Assembly: GCF_026236535.1 (NCBI RefSeq) | Contig: NZ_JAHTMW010000006.1 | Span: forward strand, 186,001 to 250,000 | Reading direction: 5' to 3' | Length of the DNA: 64,000 bases | Source: Streptomyces sp. SKN60 | GTDB lineage: Bacteria; Actinomycetota; Actinomycetes; Streptomycetales; Streptomycetaceae | In this document: one piece after another, positions 26,840-34,837 of the stretch | Layout of the letters: each line of letters begins with the position of its first letter | Position numbering within the stretch: position 1 is the first letter of the stretch | The notes under the pieces: model-generated | Told to the model about the DNA's origin: nothing | What the model saw: only the letters and a program-made list of their open reading frames with translations | Database searches by the model: none | Made by a program: the position numbers and the translations under genes

Positions 26840-28041
26840 ACTCCGGACACCGGCTGGAGCGTACGGCCGATGTGCTGGTGGTCGGCGGCGGACCCGCCGG
26901 CCTGGCCGCGGCGGCCATGCTGGCGGCGGCCGGCGCGGGCCGGGTGGAGGTCCTGGAGCGGGAGCGGGCGGCCGGCGGGGTGCCGCGGCACTGCGCGCGC
27001 GGCGGCTTCGGCGGGCTGACCGGGCCCGCGTTCGCCCGCCGGGCGGTGCGCGCGGCGGTCCGGGCCGGGGCCGTGCTCCGTACCGGCGTCAGCGCGACCG
27101 GCTGGGCCGGGCCGCTCAGCCTGGTGGTCACCGCGCCGACCGGCGTCGAGCGGATCACCGCGCGGGCCGTGGTCCTCGCCACCGGCGCGCGCGAACGGCC
27201 GCGCAGCGCCCGGCTCGTACCGGGATCGCGCCCCGCCGGGGTGCTGAGCACCGGCGAACTCCAGCAGTCCGTCGAGCTGTTCGGGCTGCGGCGGGAGCGG
27301 ATCGGGCGCCGCGCGGTGGTCGTCGGCTCCGATCCGATCGCCCGGCACGCGGTGCGCACCCTGCGCCGGGCCGGGGTGCCGGTGGCCGCGGTCGTCGCCG
27401 ACCGGCCGTACGGGCCGCGGCTGCCCGGCCCCGTGCTGCGCGGCGCCACCGTGCTCGAACTCGTCGGCCGGGGACGCCTGTCGGGCGTCCTGGTGCGGGG
27501 CGCGGACGGGCGCACCGGGCTGCTGCCCTGCGACACGGTCGTCTTCACCGGTGACTGGCTGCCGGATCACGAACTGGCCCGCTCGGGCGGGGTGTCGCTC
27601 GATCCGGCGACCCGGGGTCCGTCGGTCGACGGCGGGCTGCGGACACTCGTCCCCGGGGTGTTCGCGGCGGGCAATCTGCTGCGCGGCGTGGAGCCCGGGA
27701 CGGTCGCGGCGGCGGAGGGCCGGGCGGCCGCCGACGCGGTGCTCGCCCACCTGGCGGGCGCGCCGTGGCCGGCGCCCGGCCTCACGCTGAAGGCTGCGGG
27801 CGCGCTGCGCCGGCTGACCCCCGGCCGCCTCCACCCCGGCGGCCCGGCGCCCACGCTGCTGCTACGCCCGGAAGTCCGGCTCGTACGACCCCTTCTGACT
27901 GTGCGCCAGGAAGGGCGGCTGCTGTACGAGCGCCGTCTGCCGGCCCTCCTCGAACCGCACCGCTCGCTCCGGCACCCCGCGGTATGGGCGCCTGACGCGG
28001 ACGCGGCGGGCGGACCGGTGGTGGTGACGCTGACGCCGTAG
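26836..28041 (+). CDS. GlpB-like FAD/NAD(P)-dependent oxidoreductase subunit
   Basis: 401 residues. The nucleotide loop LVVGGGPAGLAAAA (about 14-27) is followed by RHCARGGFGG, and a second Rossmann loop AVVVGSDPIARHA replaces the usual glycine-rich sequence. The typical C-terminal FAD motif GVFAAGNLLRGVEPGTVAAAEGR is present. In bacteria with a GlpA-like plus flavoprotein operon, this subunit passes electrons from glycerol-3-phosphate oxidation to an acceptor. The small DUF1667 third partner found in some such operons is absent. Last gene of the coupled operon; the methyltransferase gene follows after nine bases and may be read through. Confidence 0.75.
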   Translation: MNSGHRLERTADVLVVGGGPAGLAAAAMLAAAGAGRVEVLERERAAGGVPRHCARGGFGGLTGPAFARRAVRAAVRAGAVLRTGVSATGWAGPLSLVVTAPTGVERITARAVVLATGARERPRSARLVPGSRPAGVLSTGELQQSVELFGLRRERIGRRAVVVGSDPIARHAVRTLRRAGVPVAAVVADRPYGPRLPGPVLRGATVLELVGRGRLSGVLVRGADGRTGLLPCDTVVFTGDWLPDHELARSGGVSLDPATRGPSVDGGLRTLVPGVFAAGNLLRGVEPGTVAAAEGRAAADAVLAHLAGAPWPAPGLTLKAAGALRRLTPGRLHPGGPAPTLLLRPEVRLVRPLLTVRQEGRLLYERRLPALLEPHRSLRHPAVWAPDADAAGGPVVVTLTP

Positions 28042-28050
28042 CCTCTCGGG

Positions 28051-28716
28051 GTGGACGACAACACTCTGGACGCCGAGCAGAACTGGCTCGCCGACACCCG
28101 CACCTCGTACGACACCGTGGCCGCCGACTACGCCGACCTCGTGCGCGGCCTGCTCGACCGGACCCCCTACGAGCGGGCGATGCTCGCGCTCTTCGCCGAC
28201 GCGGTACGGGCCTCCGGGGGCGGGCCGGTCGCGGACCTGGGGTGCGGGCCCGGGCGGATCACCGCGCATCTGGGCGGGCTCGGTCTGGACGTCCTGGGCA
28301 TCGACCTGTCCCCCGCGATGATCGACGTGGCCCGCCGCGAGCACCCCGGCACCGACTTCCGGGTGGGCTCGATGACCGAGCTCGACCTGCCCGACGGCTC
28401 GATGGGCGGCCTGGTCGCCTGGTACTCCCTCATCCACGTCCCGGACGCCGAGCTCGACCGCACCCTCGCCCACTTCCACCGCGCCCTGCGCCCCGGCGGC
28501 CCGCTGCTCCTCGCCTTCCACGCGGGCGACGAGACCCGGCTGAAGACGGAGGGCTACGGCGGCCACCCCCTGCGCCTGCACGTCCATCTGCGCGAGCCGG
28601 AGCAGCTGGCCGGGCGGCTCGCCGCGGCCGGTTTCGCGGTGGAGGCGCGGATGACGCTGACGTCGGCGGAGAGCGCACTCGGCGCCCTGGTGGTCGCCCG
28701 GCGGGCCGCGGCCTAG
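28051..28716 (+). CDS. Class I SAM-dependent methyltransferase
   Basis: 221 residues. The SAM-binding motif I is VADLGCGPGRITAHL (about 60-74), the acidic residue of motif II is in GLDVLGIDLSPAMID, and the post-motif YSLIHVPDAELDRTL fits small-molecule methyltransferases of the type 11 family. The target is unknown. It starts with GTG nine bases after the glycerol operon and is followed by a hydrolase nine bases later, so it may belong to either transcription unit. No special features. Confidence 0.85.
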   Translation: MDDNTLDAEQNWLADTRTSYDTVAADYADLVRGLLDRTPYERAMLALFADAVRASGGGPVADLGCGPGRITAHLGGLGLDVLGIDLSPAMIDVARREHPGTDFRVGSMTELDLPDGSMGGLVAWYSLIHVPDAELDRTLAHFHRALRPGGPLLLAFHAGDETRLKTEGYGGHPLRLHVHLREPEQLAGRLAAAGFAVEARMTLTSAESALGALVVARRAAA

Positions 28717-28725
28717 CCTGAGGGC

Positions 28726-29544
28726 ATGGCTGTCGTACGGACGGGCGGCGTCGACGTCGTCTACGCGCGGGCGGGACGCGGGCCGCTGCTGGTGCTGGTG
28801 CACGGCGCCGGGCTCGACGGGCGGATGTGGCAGCCGCAAGTCGAGGCGCTGGCGGACGAGTTCACGGTGGTGGCCTGGGACGAACCCGGGTCCGGCCGGT
28901 CCGGCGACCTGCCGCCCGGTTTCGGCCTCGCGGACTTCGCGCACGCCCTCGCCGCCGTGATCGAGGACGTCGGGCTCGGACCCGCGCAGGTCGCGGGTCT
29001 GTCCTGGGGCGGCACGGTGGTCCTGGAGCTGTACCGGCTGCGGCCGGACCTGGTGCGCTCGCTGCTGATGGTGGACACGTACGCCGGATGGAAGGGCTCG
29101 CTGCCGCCGGAGGAGGTGGCGGCGCGGGTCGAGGGGGCGCGGCGGATGCTCGCGGCGCCCCGCGAGGAGTTCGACCCGACGCTGCCGGGCCTCTACGCGG
29201 AGGGCCCGCCGGAGCGGTTCGCGGCACTGCTCGACGCCATGAACCGCGACGTGCGGCCGGAGACCATGAGCGCGCAGCTCTCCCTGATGGCCGAGGCCGA
29301 CGAGACCGACCTGCTGCCCCGGATCACGGTGCCGACCCTGCTGCTGTGGGGCGAGCTGGACGCCCGCTCCCCACTGGAGGTGGCCCAGGCCTTCCAGGAC
29401 GCGATCCCGCACGCCGAGCTCGTGGTGATCCCGGAGGTGGGCCACATGAGCAATCTGGAGGCGCCGGAGGCCTTCACGGCGGCGGTGCGGGCCTTCTGCC
29501 GCGCGCACGTCCCGGGCGGGGCACCGTCCGGGACGGCCGGCTGA
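28726..29544 (+). CDS. Alpha/beta hydrolase
   Basis: 272 residues with a complete triad: Ser93 in the nucleophile elbow GLSWGG, Asp212 in GELDARSP and His240 in EVGHMSN. The oxyanion-hole motif HGAGLDGRMW follows the first strand. The family covers esterases, haloperoxidase-like and lactone hydrolases; the exact substrate cannot be read from sequence. Its stop codon abuts directly on the stop codon of the convergent SRPBCC gene, leaving no intergenic space for a separate terminator. Confidence 0.88.
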   Translation: MAVVRTGGVDVVYARAGRGPLLVLVHGAGLDGRMWQPQVEALADEFTVVAWDEPGSGRSGDLPPGFGLADFAHALAAVIEDVGLGPAQVAGLSWGGTVVLELYRLRPDLVRSLLMVDTYAGWKGSLPPEEVAARVEGARRMLAAPREEFDPTLPGLYAEGPPERFAALLDAMNRDVRPETMSAQLSLMAEADETDLLPRITVPTLLLWGELDARSPLEVAQAFQDAIPHAELVVIPEVGHMSNLEAPEAFTAAVRAFCRAHVPGGAPSGTAG

Positions 29545-29964
29545 TTAGGCGGTCTCGTCCAGGAGAGCGGCCAGGCCGTCCAGGAGGTGCGGCCAGCCTT
29601 CGCCCATGCCCTCGATCGCCTTGCGCCCCATGGGGGAGTCGAGGTCGAAGCCGGCATGGGTGAGGAAGAGGCGGGTGCCGCGGCCCTCGGGGGTGAGGCG
29701 CCAGGTGATGGTGGTGTCGAGGGTGCCCTCGGCGAAGCGGTAGGCGAGGAGGCGTTCGGGGTCGACGTCGGTGACCTCGCAGGGCTGGAGGCCCCAGTTG
29801 CCCATGTCGAGGGTGAAGCGGTGGCCGACGACCGGCTTGATGTCGCCGGCCGCCCACCAGCGGGCGTGCAGCGCCGGGTCGGTGAGGGCGGCCCAGACCG
29901 CGGCGGGCGGGTGCGGCAGGAAGCGCGCGAGCTCGATGGTGTCGGTGGCGGGCTTGTCGGTCAT
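29545..29964 (-). CDS. SRPBCC/AHSA1 domain protein
   Basis: 139 residues forming one START-like domain: IELARFLPHPPAAVWAALTD at the N-terminus, ALHARWWAAGD, and the closing helix GWPHLLDGLAALLDE. Such proteins bind hydrophobic ligands in a deep pocket. The gene overlaps the ArsR-type regulator upstream by four bases (ATGA), a pairing that is very common in actinobacteria, where the regulator and the SRPBCC protein act in the same stress response. Ligand unknown. Confidence 0.88.
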   Translation of the reverse strand: MTDKPATDTIELARFLPHPPAAVWAALTDPALHARWWAAGDIKPVVGHRFTLDMGNWGLQPCEVTDVDPERLLAYRFAEGTLDTTITWRLTPEGRGTRLFLTHAGFDLDSPMGRKAIEGMGEGWPHLLDGLAALLDETA

Positions 29965-30275
29965 GGGTGGTTCTCCTCGTCCAGCAGGTCGGCCAGGGCG
30001 TCCAGACGCTGTTTCCAGTAGTGCTCGAAGGGGTGCAGCCAGTCGCTGACCTCTTCGAGGCCCGCCGCCCTCAGGTGGTAGTAGCGGTGCCGGCCGCGCG
30101 GCTCCTCGCGGACCAGGCCGGCGACCTTGAGGACCGCCAGGTGTTCGGAGACGGCGGGGCGGCCGAGCTCGAAGAGCCCGGCGAGCTCGCCGGTGGAGCG
30201 GGGCCCCGCGCGGAGGGCTTCCAGCAGTCTGCGGCGCACCGGACTGGCCAGCACGCCGAACACGTCGGTGGGCAT
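29961..30275 (-). CDS. ArsR family regulator paired with SRPBCC protein
   Basis: 104 residues, a single winged helix: VFGVLASPVRRRLLEAL, ELAGLFELGRPAVSEHLAVL and the wing RGRHRYYHL. It has no cysteines, so unlike the arsR at 4028 it is not a thiol metal sensor. This subclass (similar to SdpR/YczG) controls its own operon with the SRPBCC gene. The ATG at 30275 was chosen because the residues upstream are low-complexity and the HTH starts at once. Divergent from the NUDIX gene. Confidence 0.88.
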   Translation of the reverse strand: MPTDVFGVLASPVRRRLLEALRAGPRSTGELAGLFELGRPAVSEHLAVLKVAGLVREEPRGRHRYYHLRAAGLEEVSDWLHPFEHYWKQRLDALADLLDEENHP

Positions 30276-30379
30276 GCCGCCACGATACGTCGGGATTCTC
30301 CGACGCGTCAAAGATTTCCGACACGTCGGACGCCGAGGCGGGGGTGTGCGGGCGGGCCCACTCCGCCACACTGGGCGGT

Positions 30380-30856
30380 ATGCCCGACAAGCGCAGTGCC
30401 GGACTCCTGCTCTTCCGCCGCACCCCGGACGGCGGCGCCCCGCAGGTGCTCATCGGCCACATGGGCGGTCCCTTCTGGGCCGCGCGTTCCGAGGCCGCCT
30501 GGTCGATCCCCAAGGGCGAGTACGAGCCCGACGAGGCACCCGAGGACGCGGCGCGCCGGGAGTTCGCCGAGGAGCTGGGGCTGCCCGCGCCGGACGGCGC
30601 GTGGCTCGCGCTCGGCGAGAACCGGCAGCGCAACGGAAAGCTCGTCACCGTCTGGGCGGTGGAGGCGGATCTCGATCCGGAGCGGGTGGTGCCGGGCACC
30701 TTCACCATGGAGTGGCCGCGCGGTTCGGGCGTGCTGACGGAGTTCCCGGAGATCGACCGGGTCGGCTGGTTCGGCCTCGCCGAGGCGGAACCGCTCCTGG
30801 TGGCCGGGCAACGCGTGTTCCTCGAACGGCTCGCCGCACACCTCGCCGGGGCCTGA
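30380..30856 (+). CDS. NUDIX hydrolase
   Basis: 158 residues. A full Nudix box runs from Gly46 to Leu68: G-x5-E-x7-REFAEELGL. Preceding KRSAGLLLFRR and WSIPKGEYEP place it with Ap4A/RNA-cap-type or MTH1/ADP-ribose NUDIX proteins; exact substrate is uncertain. It most likely cleaves a nucleoside diphosphate linked to another moiety, with Mg bound by the Glu residues of the box. The ATG at 30380 follows GGGCGG; a GTG at 30344 adds twelve non-conserved residues and was rejected. Confidence 0.88.
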   Translation: MPDKRSAGLLLFRRTPDGGAPQVLIGHMGGPFWAARSEAAWSIPKGEYEPDEAPEDAARREFAEELGLPAPDGAWLALGENRQRNGKLVTVWAVEADLDPERVVPGTFTMEWPRGSGVLTEFPEIDRVGWFGLAEAEPLLVAGQRVFLERLAAHLAGA

Positions 30857-30950
30857 TCGGGCGGGCGCCGCGGGCCGCTTCACCTCGATTGTCAGACCCG
30901 TGCGAGAGGGTGGGATGAGACAGCCTCAGACCGTCGAGAGGGAGCCCGAC

Positions 30951-31196
30951 ATGACGCCCGTCACCGGCCGCGAGCGCGCGGCAGCGCAGGCCTATCTCCG
31001 GCTGCTCGAGTCCACCCAGGCCGTGCTCTCCGACCCGCGGCTGGAGCCGTACGCGGCGGCGATGCTGACGCACCCGATGGCGGAGGCCGACGCGGCGCTG
31101 CGGGACGCGGGCCTCGCGGGGAACGAGGCACATCTGCTGCGCCTGGTCGCGGCCTTGCGGGCCTCCCCCGCCGCGGAGCGGGGAAGGAGCGCGTAA
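30951..31196 (+). CDS. Small helical protein of unknown function
   Basis: 81 residues, predicted mostly alpha-helical (GRERAAAQAYLRLLESTQAV, then AAALRDAGLAGNEAHLLRLV), no cysteines, signal or membrane segment. The ATG follows GAGAGGGAG at good spacing, which supports a real gene despite its size. It resembles small conserved Streptomyces proteins but I cannot name a family. It lies between the NUDIX gene and the convergent P450, 14 bases from the P450 stop. Confidence 0.6.
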   Translation: MTPVTGRERAAAQAYLRLLESTQAVLSDPRLEPYAAAMLTHPMAEADAALRDAGLAGNEAHLLRLVAALRASPAAERGRSA

Positions 31197-31210
31197 GGGG
31201 GCCGGGCCGG

Positions 31211-32458
31211 TCAGCCGAGCCGGACGGGCAGGGCGCGCACGCTGTTGCCGACGAAGCTCGCGTGCCGGGTCAGTTCGGCCTCGGGGACCGCGAGGGCGAG
31301 GTCCGGGAAGCGAGTGAAGAGCGCCTCCAGGGCGAGGGTGGCCTCCATACGGGCGAGCGGCGCGCCCAGGCAGTAGTGCGGCCCGTGCCCGAGCGAGAGG
31401 TGCTTGACGGCCTGGCCGCGGGTGACGTCGAAGCGGTCGGCGTCGGGGCCGTACGCCTGGGGGTCGCGGCCCGCCGCCGAATAACCGGCGAGCACCGGGG
31501 TGCCGCGGGGGATCAGGGTGCCCTCGACGACGAGGTCGCGGACGGGATAGCGGAACGGGAAGTAGCTCACCGGGCTGTCCCAGCGCAGGGTCTCCTCGAC
31601 CACGTCGGCCCAGTCCGCGCGGCCCTCCCGGACGTGCGCGAGCTGCTCGGGGTGCCCGCACAGGGCGCGTACGGCGTTGGTGACGAGGTTCAGGGTGGTC
31701 TCGTGGCCCGCGATGATCAGCAGCACCAGGGTGCCGATCAGCTCGGCCTGGTCGAGCCGGTCGCCGCCCTCGTCGCGGGCCGCGATCAGACCGCTGATGA
31801 GGTCGTCGCCAGGGGCGGCGGCCTTGTCGGCGGCGAGGGCGGCGAGCAGTCCGACCAGTTCGCGGTTGGCGGCGACGGCCTGCTCGGGGCCGATGTCGGT
31901 GGCGACCACCTGGCTGGAGAGGTGGTGCAGCCGGTCCTGGTGCTCCTCGGCCACGCCGAGGAGTTCGCAGATGACGCCGAGCGGCAGCGGCAGGGCGTAG
32001 TGGCGGCGCAGGTCGGCGACGCCGTCGCCGGCGCGGGCCGCCGCGTCGAGTCCGTCGAGCAGGGTGGCGGTCACGGCCTCGACGCGCGGGCGCAGTTCCT
32101 CGATCCGGCGCGGGGTGAAGGCCTTGCTGACCAGGGAGCGCAGCCGCCGGTGGTCGGCGTCGTCGGCGGTGGTCATGCCCTGCACGGTGGCGAAGGTGCG
32201 CAGCGGCCACCCCTCGGGTATGCGGCCCTCGGCGAGCGCGGTGAAGTGCCGGGCGCCCTTGGCGACGTCGGGGTGGGAGACGAAGTCGCGCAGGGCGTCG
32301 TGGCCGAGCACCGCCATGCCCTCGATGTCGCCGGGGAGCAGCACGGGGGTCACCGCGCCCTGGGCGAGCAGCCGGGCGTTGTCCGCGTGCGGGCAGCCGC
32401 CGGCCGGGTCCAGGCGGTGCGGCGGTCTGCCGTCGGGGGCGGCGTGCGGGGTGTTCAC
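31211..32458 (-). CDS. Cytochrome P450
   Basis: 415 residues. Landmarks are all present: the I-helix oxygen motif AGHETT (250-255), the K-helix ExxR as EETLRW (288-293) and the heme loop LSLGHGPHYCLGAPLAR with axial Cys363. In the heme loop the first Gly-containing part is LGHGPH rather than the common FGxGxH, a mild deviation seen in actinobacterial CYP105/107-like enzymes. It would use a ferredoxin, but no ferredoxin gene is adjacent. GTG start at 32458. A TAGGAT -10 candidate at 32528-32533 on the minus strand lies 70 bases upstream, next to a GTACGGAG direct repeat. Confidence 0.92.
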   Translation of the reverse strand: MNTPHAAPDGRPPHRLDPAGGCPHADNARLLAQGAVTPVLLPGDIEGMAVLGHDALRDFVSHPDVAKGARHFTALAEGRIPEGWPLRTFATVQGMTTADDADHRRLRSLVSKAFTPRRIEELRPRVEAVTATLLDGLDAAARAGDGVADLRRHYALPLPLGVICELLGVAEEHQDRLHHLSSQVVATDIGPEQAVAANRELVGLLAALAADKAAAPGDDLISGLIAARDEGGDRLDQAELIGTLVLLIIAGHETTLNLVTNAVRALCGHPEQLAHVREGRADWADVVEETLRWDSPVSYFPFRYPVRDLVVEGTLIPRGTPVLAGYSAAGRDPQAYGPDADRFDVTRGQAVKHLSLGHGPHYCLGAPLARMEATLALEALFTRFPDLALAVPEAELTRHASFVGNSVRALPVRLG

Positions 32459-32666
32459 GGGCGGGGCACTCCTGACTGCGGAAGCGGGACCGGACGGTGG
32501 TGGCCCGGTCCGGTCACGAACGGTCAGATCCTAGGCTCAACCCGACCGCTTCCGTACGGAGTTGTACGGAGCTGCACCGACCCGGTCGTCGCCCGGCGTC
32601 GGCCCCGCGACCGCACCGCGCCCGCAGCGCCGCACTGCGCCCACCCCTGCCCGCGGTGCCCGCCCG

Positions 32667-34631
32667 TCAGGGCACCGGCTCCTCCACCGGGCCGCCGCGC
32701 GGCCGGGCGCGGCGGCCGTGGAGGGCGGCGAGGCCGCGGCGGGTGGCGGCCACCACGACCCGGTCGCCCGGGCCGAGGGCCCGGTCGCCGGGGAGCTCCG
32801 GGAGTGCGGCGTAGCGCGAGCGGTCCAGTGGCACACCCGCGTCGCCGCGCGCGATGACCCGCCAGGCGCCCGGCTCGAACGCCTCGGCCGGGGTGCGGCC
32901 CTGGAGCAGCGGGTGGTCGGCGACGTCGAGCGCGGCGAACAGCAGCACCCGCCGCTCGACGGGGATGGCGCCGAGCACCTGGCGGCCCATCATCGCCCCG
33001 GCGAACGCGGGCGCGGAGAGGTGGGAGACGCTGCGGCTGCGGGTGAGGGCGCCGGGGTGGACGGTGCGCAGGGTGCGGTAGACGGCGGTGGCGAAGTCGT
33101 CGTCGTAGAGGCGCAGCGCCACCCGCAGCCCGGGGCTGACGGAGCGGGCGTGCAGCGCGGCCTCCAGATTGGTGATGTCGACGCTGGTGAGGGCGAGCAG
33201 GGCGCGGGCGCGATGGATCCGGGCGGCCTCCAGGACGCCTTCCTCGGTGACGTCGCCGAGCACGATCGGCACCCGCAGCCGGCGGGCGAGCGCGAGGCCG
33301 CGGGCCTCGGGGTCGGCCTCGACGCAGACCACCGGGATGTTCATGCGGCGCAGCCGGGCGAGCACCCGGGTGCCGACCTTGCCCAGGCCGAGCAGCACCA
33401 CGTGTCCGGAGAGGCCGCGGGGCGGGCGGCGCAGGGTGGTGGCGCTGCGCAGCGTGCCGAAGGCCTCCAGGAGCGCGGCGATCACCACGGGCAGCAGGAG
33501 CAGTCCGACGAATCCGGCGAGGATCTGGAGGAGTTGGCGGCTGGTGGGCTCGTCGACGGCCGGGTCGCCGATGGCGAAGACGTCGAGGAGGATCAGATAG
33601 GCCGCGTGCAGCGGGTGGTCGCCGGTGGTGAAGGTGGAGGCCACGGTCAGGGCGAGAACCGCGGCGACGACCCCGGCGAGCGACCAGCGCAGCCGCCGCG
33701 AGAACAGCGAGCCGACCGGAAGCCCGGACCCGCCGAGCCAGCCGGTGGCCTGCGCGGGCCCCTCGTAACGCACCGTTTCGAGCGCGACGATGCCGCGCCC
33801 GGTGGCGGCGGCGACCTCGGCGTCCCCGGGCAGCAGCCGCGGGCCCTGCGGCCCGCTGCGCTCGGAGCCCTCGCAGCCGGCCGGGTCGCTGGCCGTCGAG
33901 GAGAGCAGCGCGAGGGTGCACAGGCCGGGGTCGGCGACCTCGCCGGGCGCGGACGGGGTGCGGTCGACGGCGTGCAGCAGGAGCCCGCCCGCCTGGATGA
34001 TCTTCTTGCTGCCGGCCACGGCGGTCGCCGCGAGCGCGGGCGCGGCGGTATCCGCGTCGGAGAGCACCGTGGTGGTGGCGTCCGGCTTCTCGGGGTCGAG
34101 GCCGGGCTCGGCCACGGCCGCCGCCTGGTCGAGCAGGGTGGCCAGGTGCTGGCCGAGGCGCCGGTTGTAGAGCCGGATGACCAGGCGCAGGCGCGGGTTG
34201 AGCCGGCGGGCGGTGAGCGCGGCGCGGATGTTGCGCTCGTCGTCCTCGAAGACCAGGGCGAGCGCCGCGGCCCGCTCGACGCCCGCGTCGAGCAGGGCCG
34301 TGTCGTCGGTCTCGGCGGTCTCCACGACCCGGATCGGCGGAACGTCCGGCGGTCCACCGGCCGCGCTCGCCGCCGGCGGGACCGCGGTGCGGGTGACGGC
34401 CGCGGTGACCCGCCCGAACAGGGCCATCGCCCGTCCGGTGCGCCCGACGGGCCGGTCGGGCGCGTCGCCGGGCCCGGGCACGAGCAGGGTGACCCGCGCG
34501 TCGTACATCTCGTGGAGTTCGGCCGACAGCCGGTGGGCGAGGACGTCGTCGCCGCAGACGATCATGTGCTCGGCGGGCGCCGGGGCACCGCCGGGGGCAA
34601 CGGGCCTGCTCTGGTACGGGAGTGAGGACAC
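32667..34631 (-). CDS. RCK-domain channel-like membrane protein (TrkA-N twice)
   Basis: 654 residues. An N-terminal NAD-binding-like domain begins HMIVCGDDVLAHRLSAEL. After it come a hydrophobic helix (WSLAGVVAAVLALTVASTF), a pore-like segment and a second helix (ILAGFVGLLLLPVVIAALL), then a clear RCK/TrkA-N domain starting HVVLLGLGKVGTRVL. The order, Rossmann-2TM-Rossmann, recalls ligand-gated potassium channels. However, the pore stretch reads LILLDVFAIGDPAV and lacks the TVGYG filter, so potassium selectivity is doubtful. GTG at 34631 was chosen; an upstream low-complexity extension to 34772 (VSDGG repeats) is unlikely to be translated. Confidence 0.72.
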   Translation of the reverse strand: MSSLPYQSRPVAPGGAPAPAEHMIVCGDDVLAHRLSAELHEMYDARVTLLVPGPGDAPDRPVGRTGRAMALFGRVTAAVTRTAVPPAASAAGGPPDVPPIRVVETAETDDTALLDAGVERAAALALVFEDDERNIRAALTARRLNPRLRLVIRLYNRRLGQHLATLLDQAAAVAEPGLDPEKPDATTTVLSDADTAAPALAATAVAGSKKIIQAGGLLLHAVDRTPSAPGEVADPGLCTLALLSSTASDPAGCEGSERSGPQGPRLLPGDAEVAAATGRGIVALETVRYEGPAQATGWLGGSGLPVGSLFSRRLRWSLAGVVAAVLALTVASTFTTGDHPLHAAYLILLDVFAIGDPAVDEPTSRQLLQILAGFVGLLLLPVVIAALLEAFGTLRSATTLRRPPRGLSGHVVLLGLGKVGTRVLARLRRMNIPVVCVEADPEARGLALARRLRVPIVLGDVTEEGVLEAARIHRARALLALTSVDITNLEAALHARSVSPGLRVALRLYDDDFATAVYRTLRTVHPGALTRSRSVSHLSAPAFAGAMMGRQVLGAIPVERRVLLFAALDVADHPLLQGRTPAEAFEPGAWRVIARGDAGVPLDRSRYAALPELPGDRALGPGDRVVVAATRRGLAALHGRRARPRGGPVEEPVP

Positions 34632-34837
34632 GTCACCAGGATGCCCTGCCGCACCGACAAGCCGGCCGGGCGGGCGCACCGGGCGCACCGGGCGCACCAC
34701 CCCCTTACCGGACCGCCCCGATCCGGCGCCGCCGTCCGACACGCCGTCGCCCGACACACCGCCGTCCGACACGCCGCGCTACGCCGGTCGGCGCACTCCG
34801 TCCTGCGCGCACGGGGCGGTGTTCCTACGGTGGCTGA

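Noticed and set aside
34731..34780. CCGTCCGACAC direct repeats as regulatory or CRISPR-like elements
   Set aside because: Short, irregular and part of a low-complexity GC stretch; no spacers.
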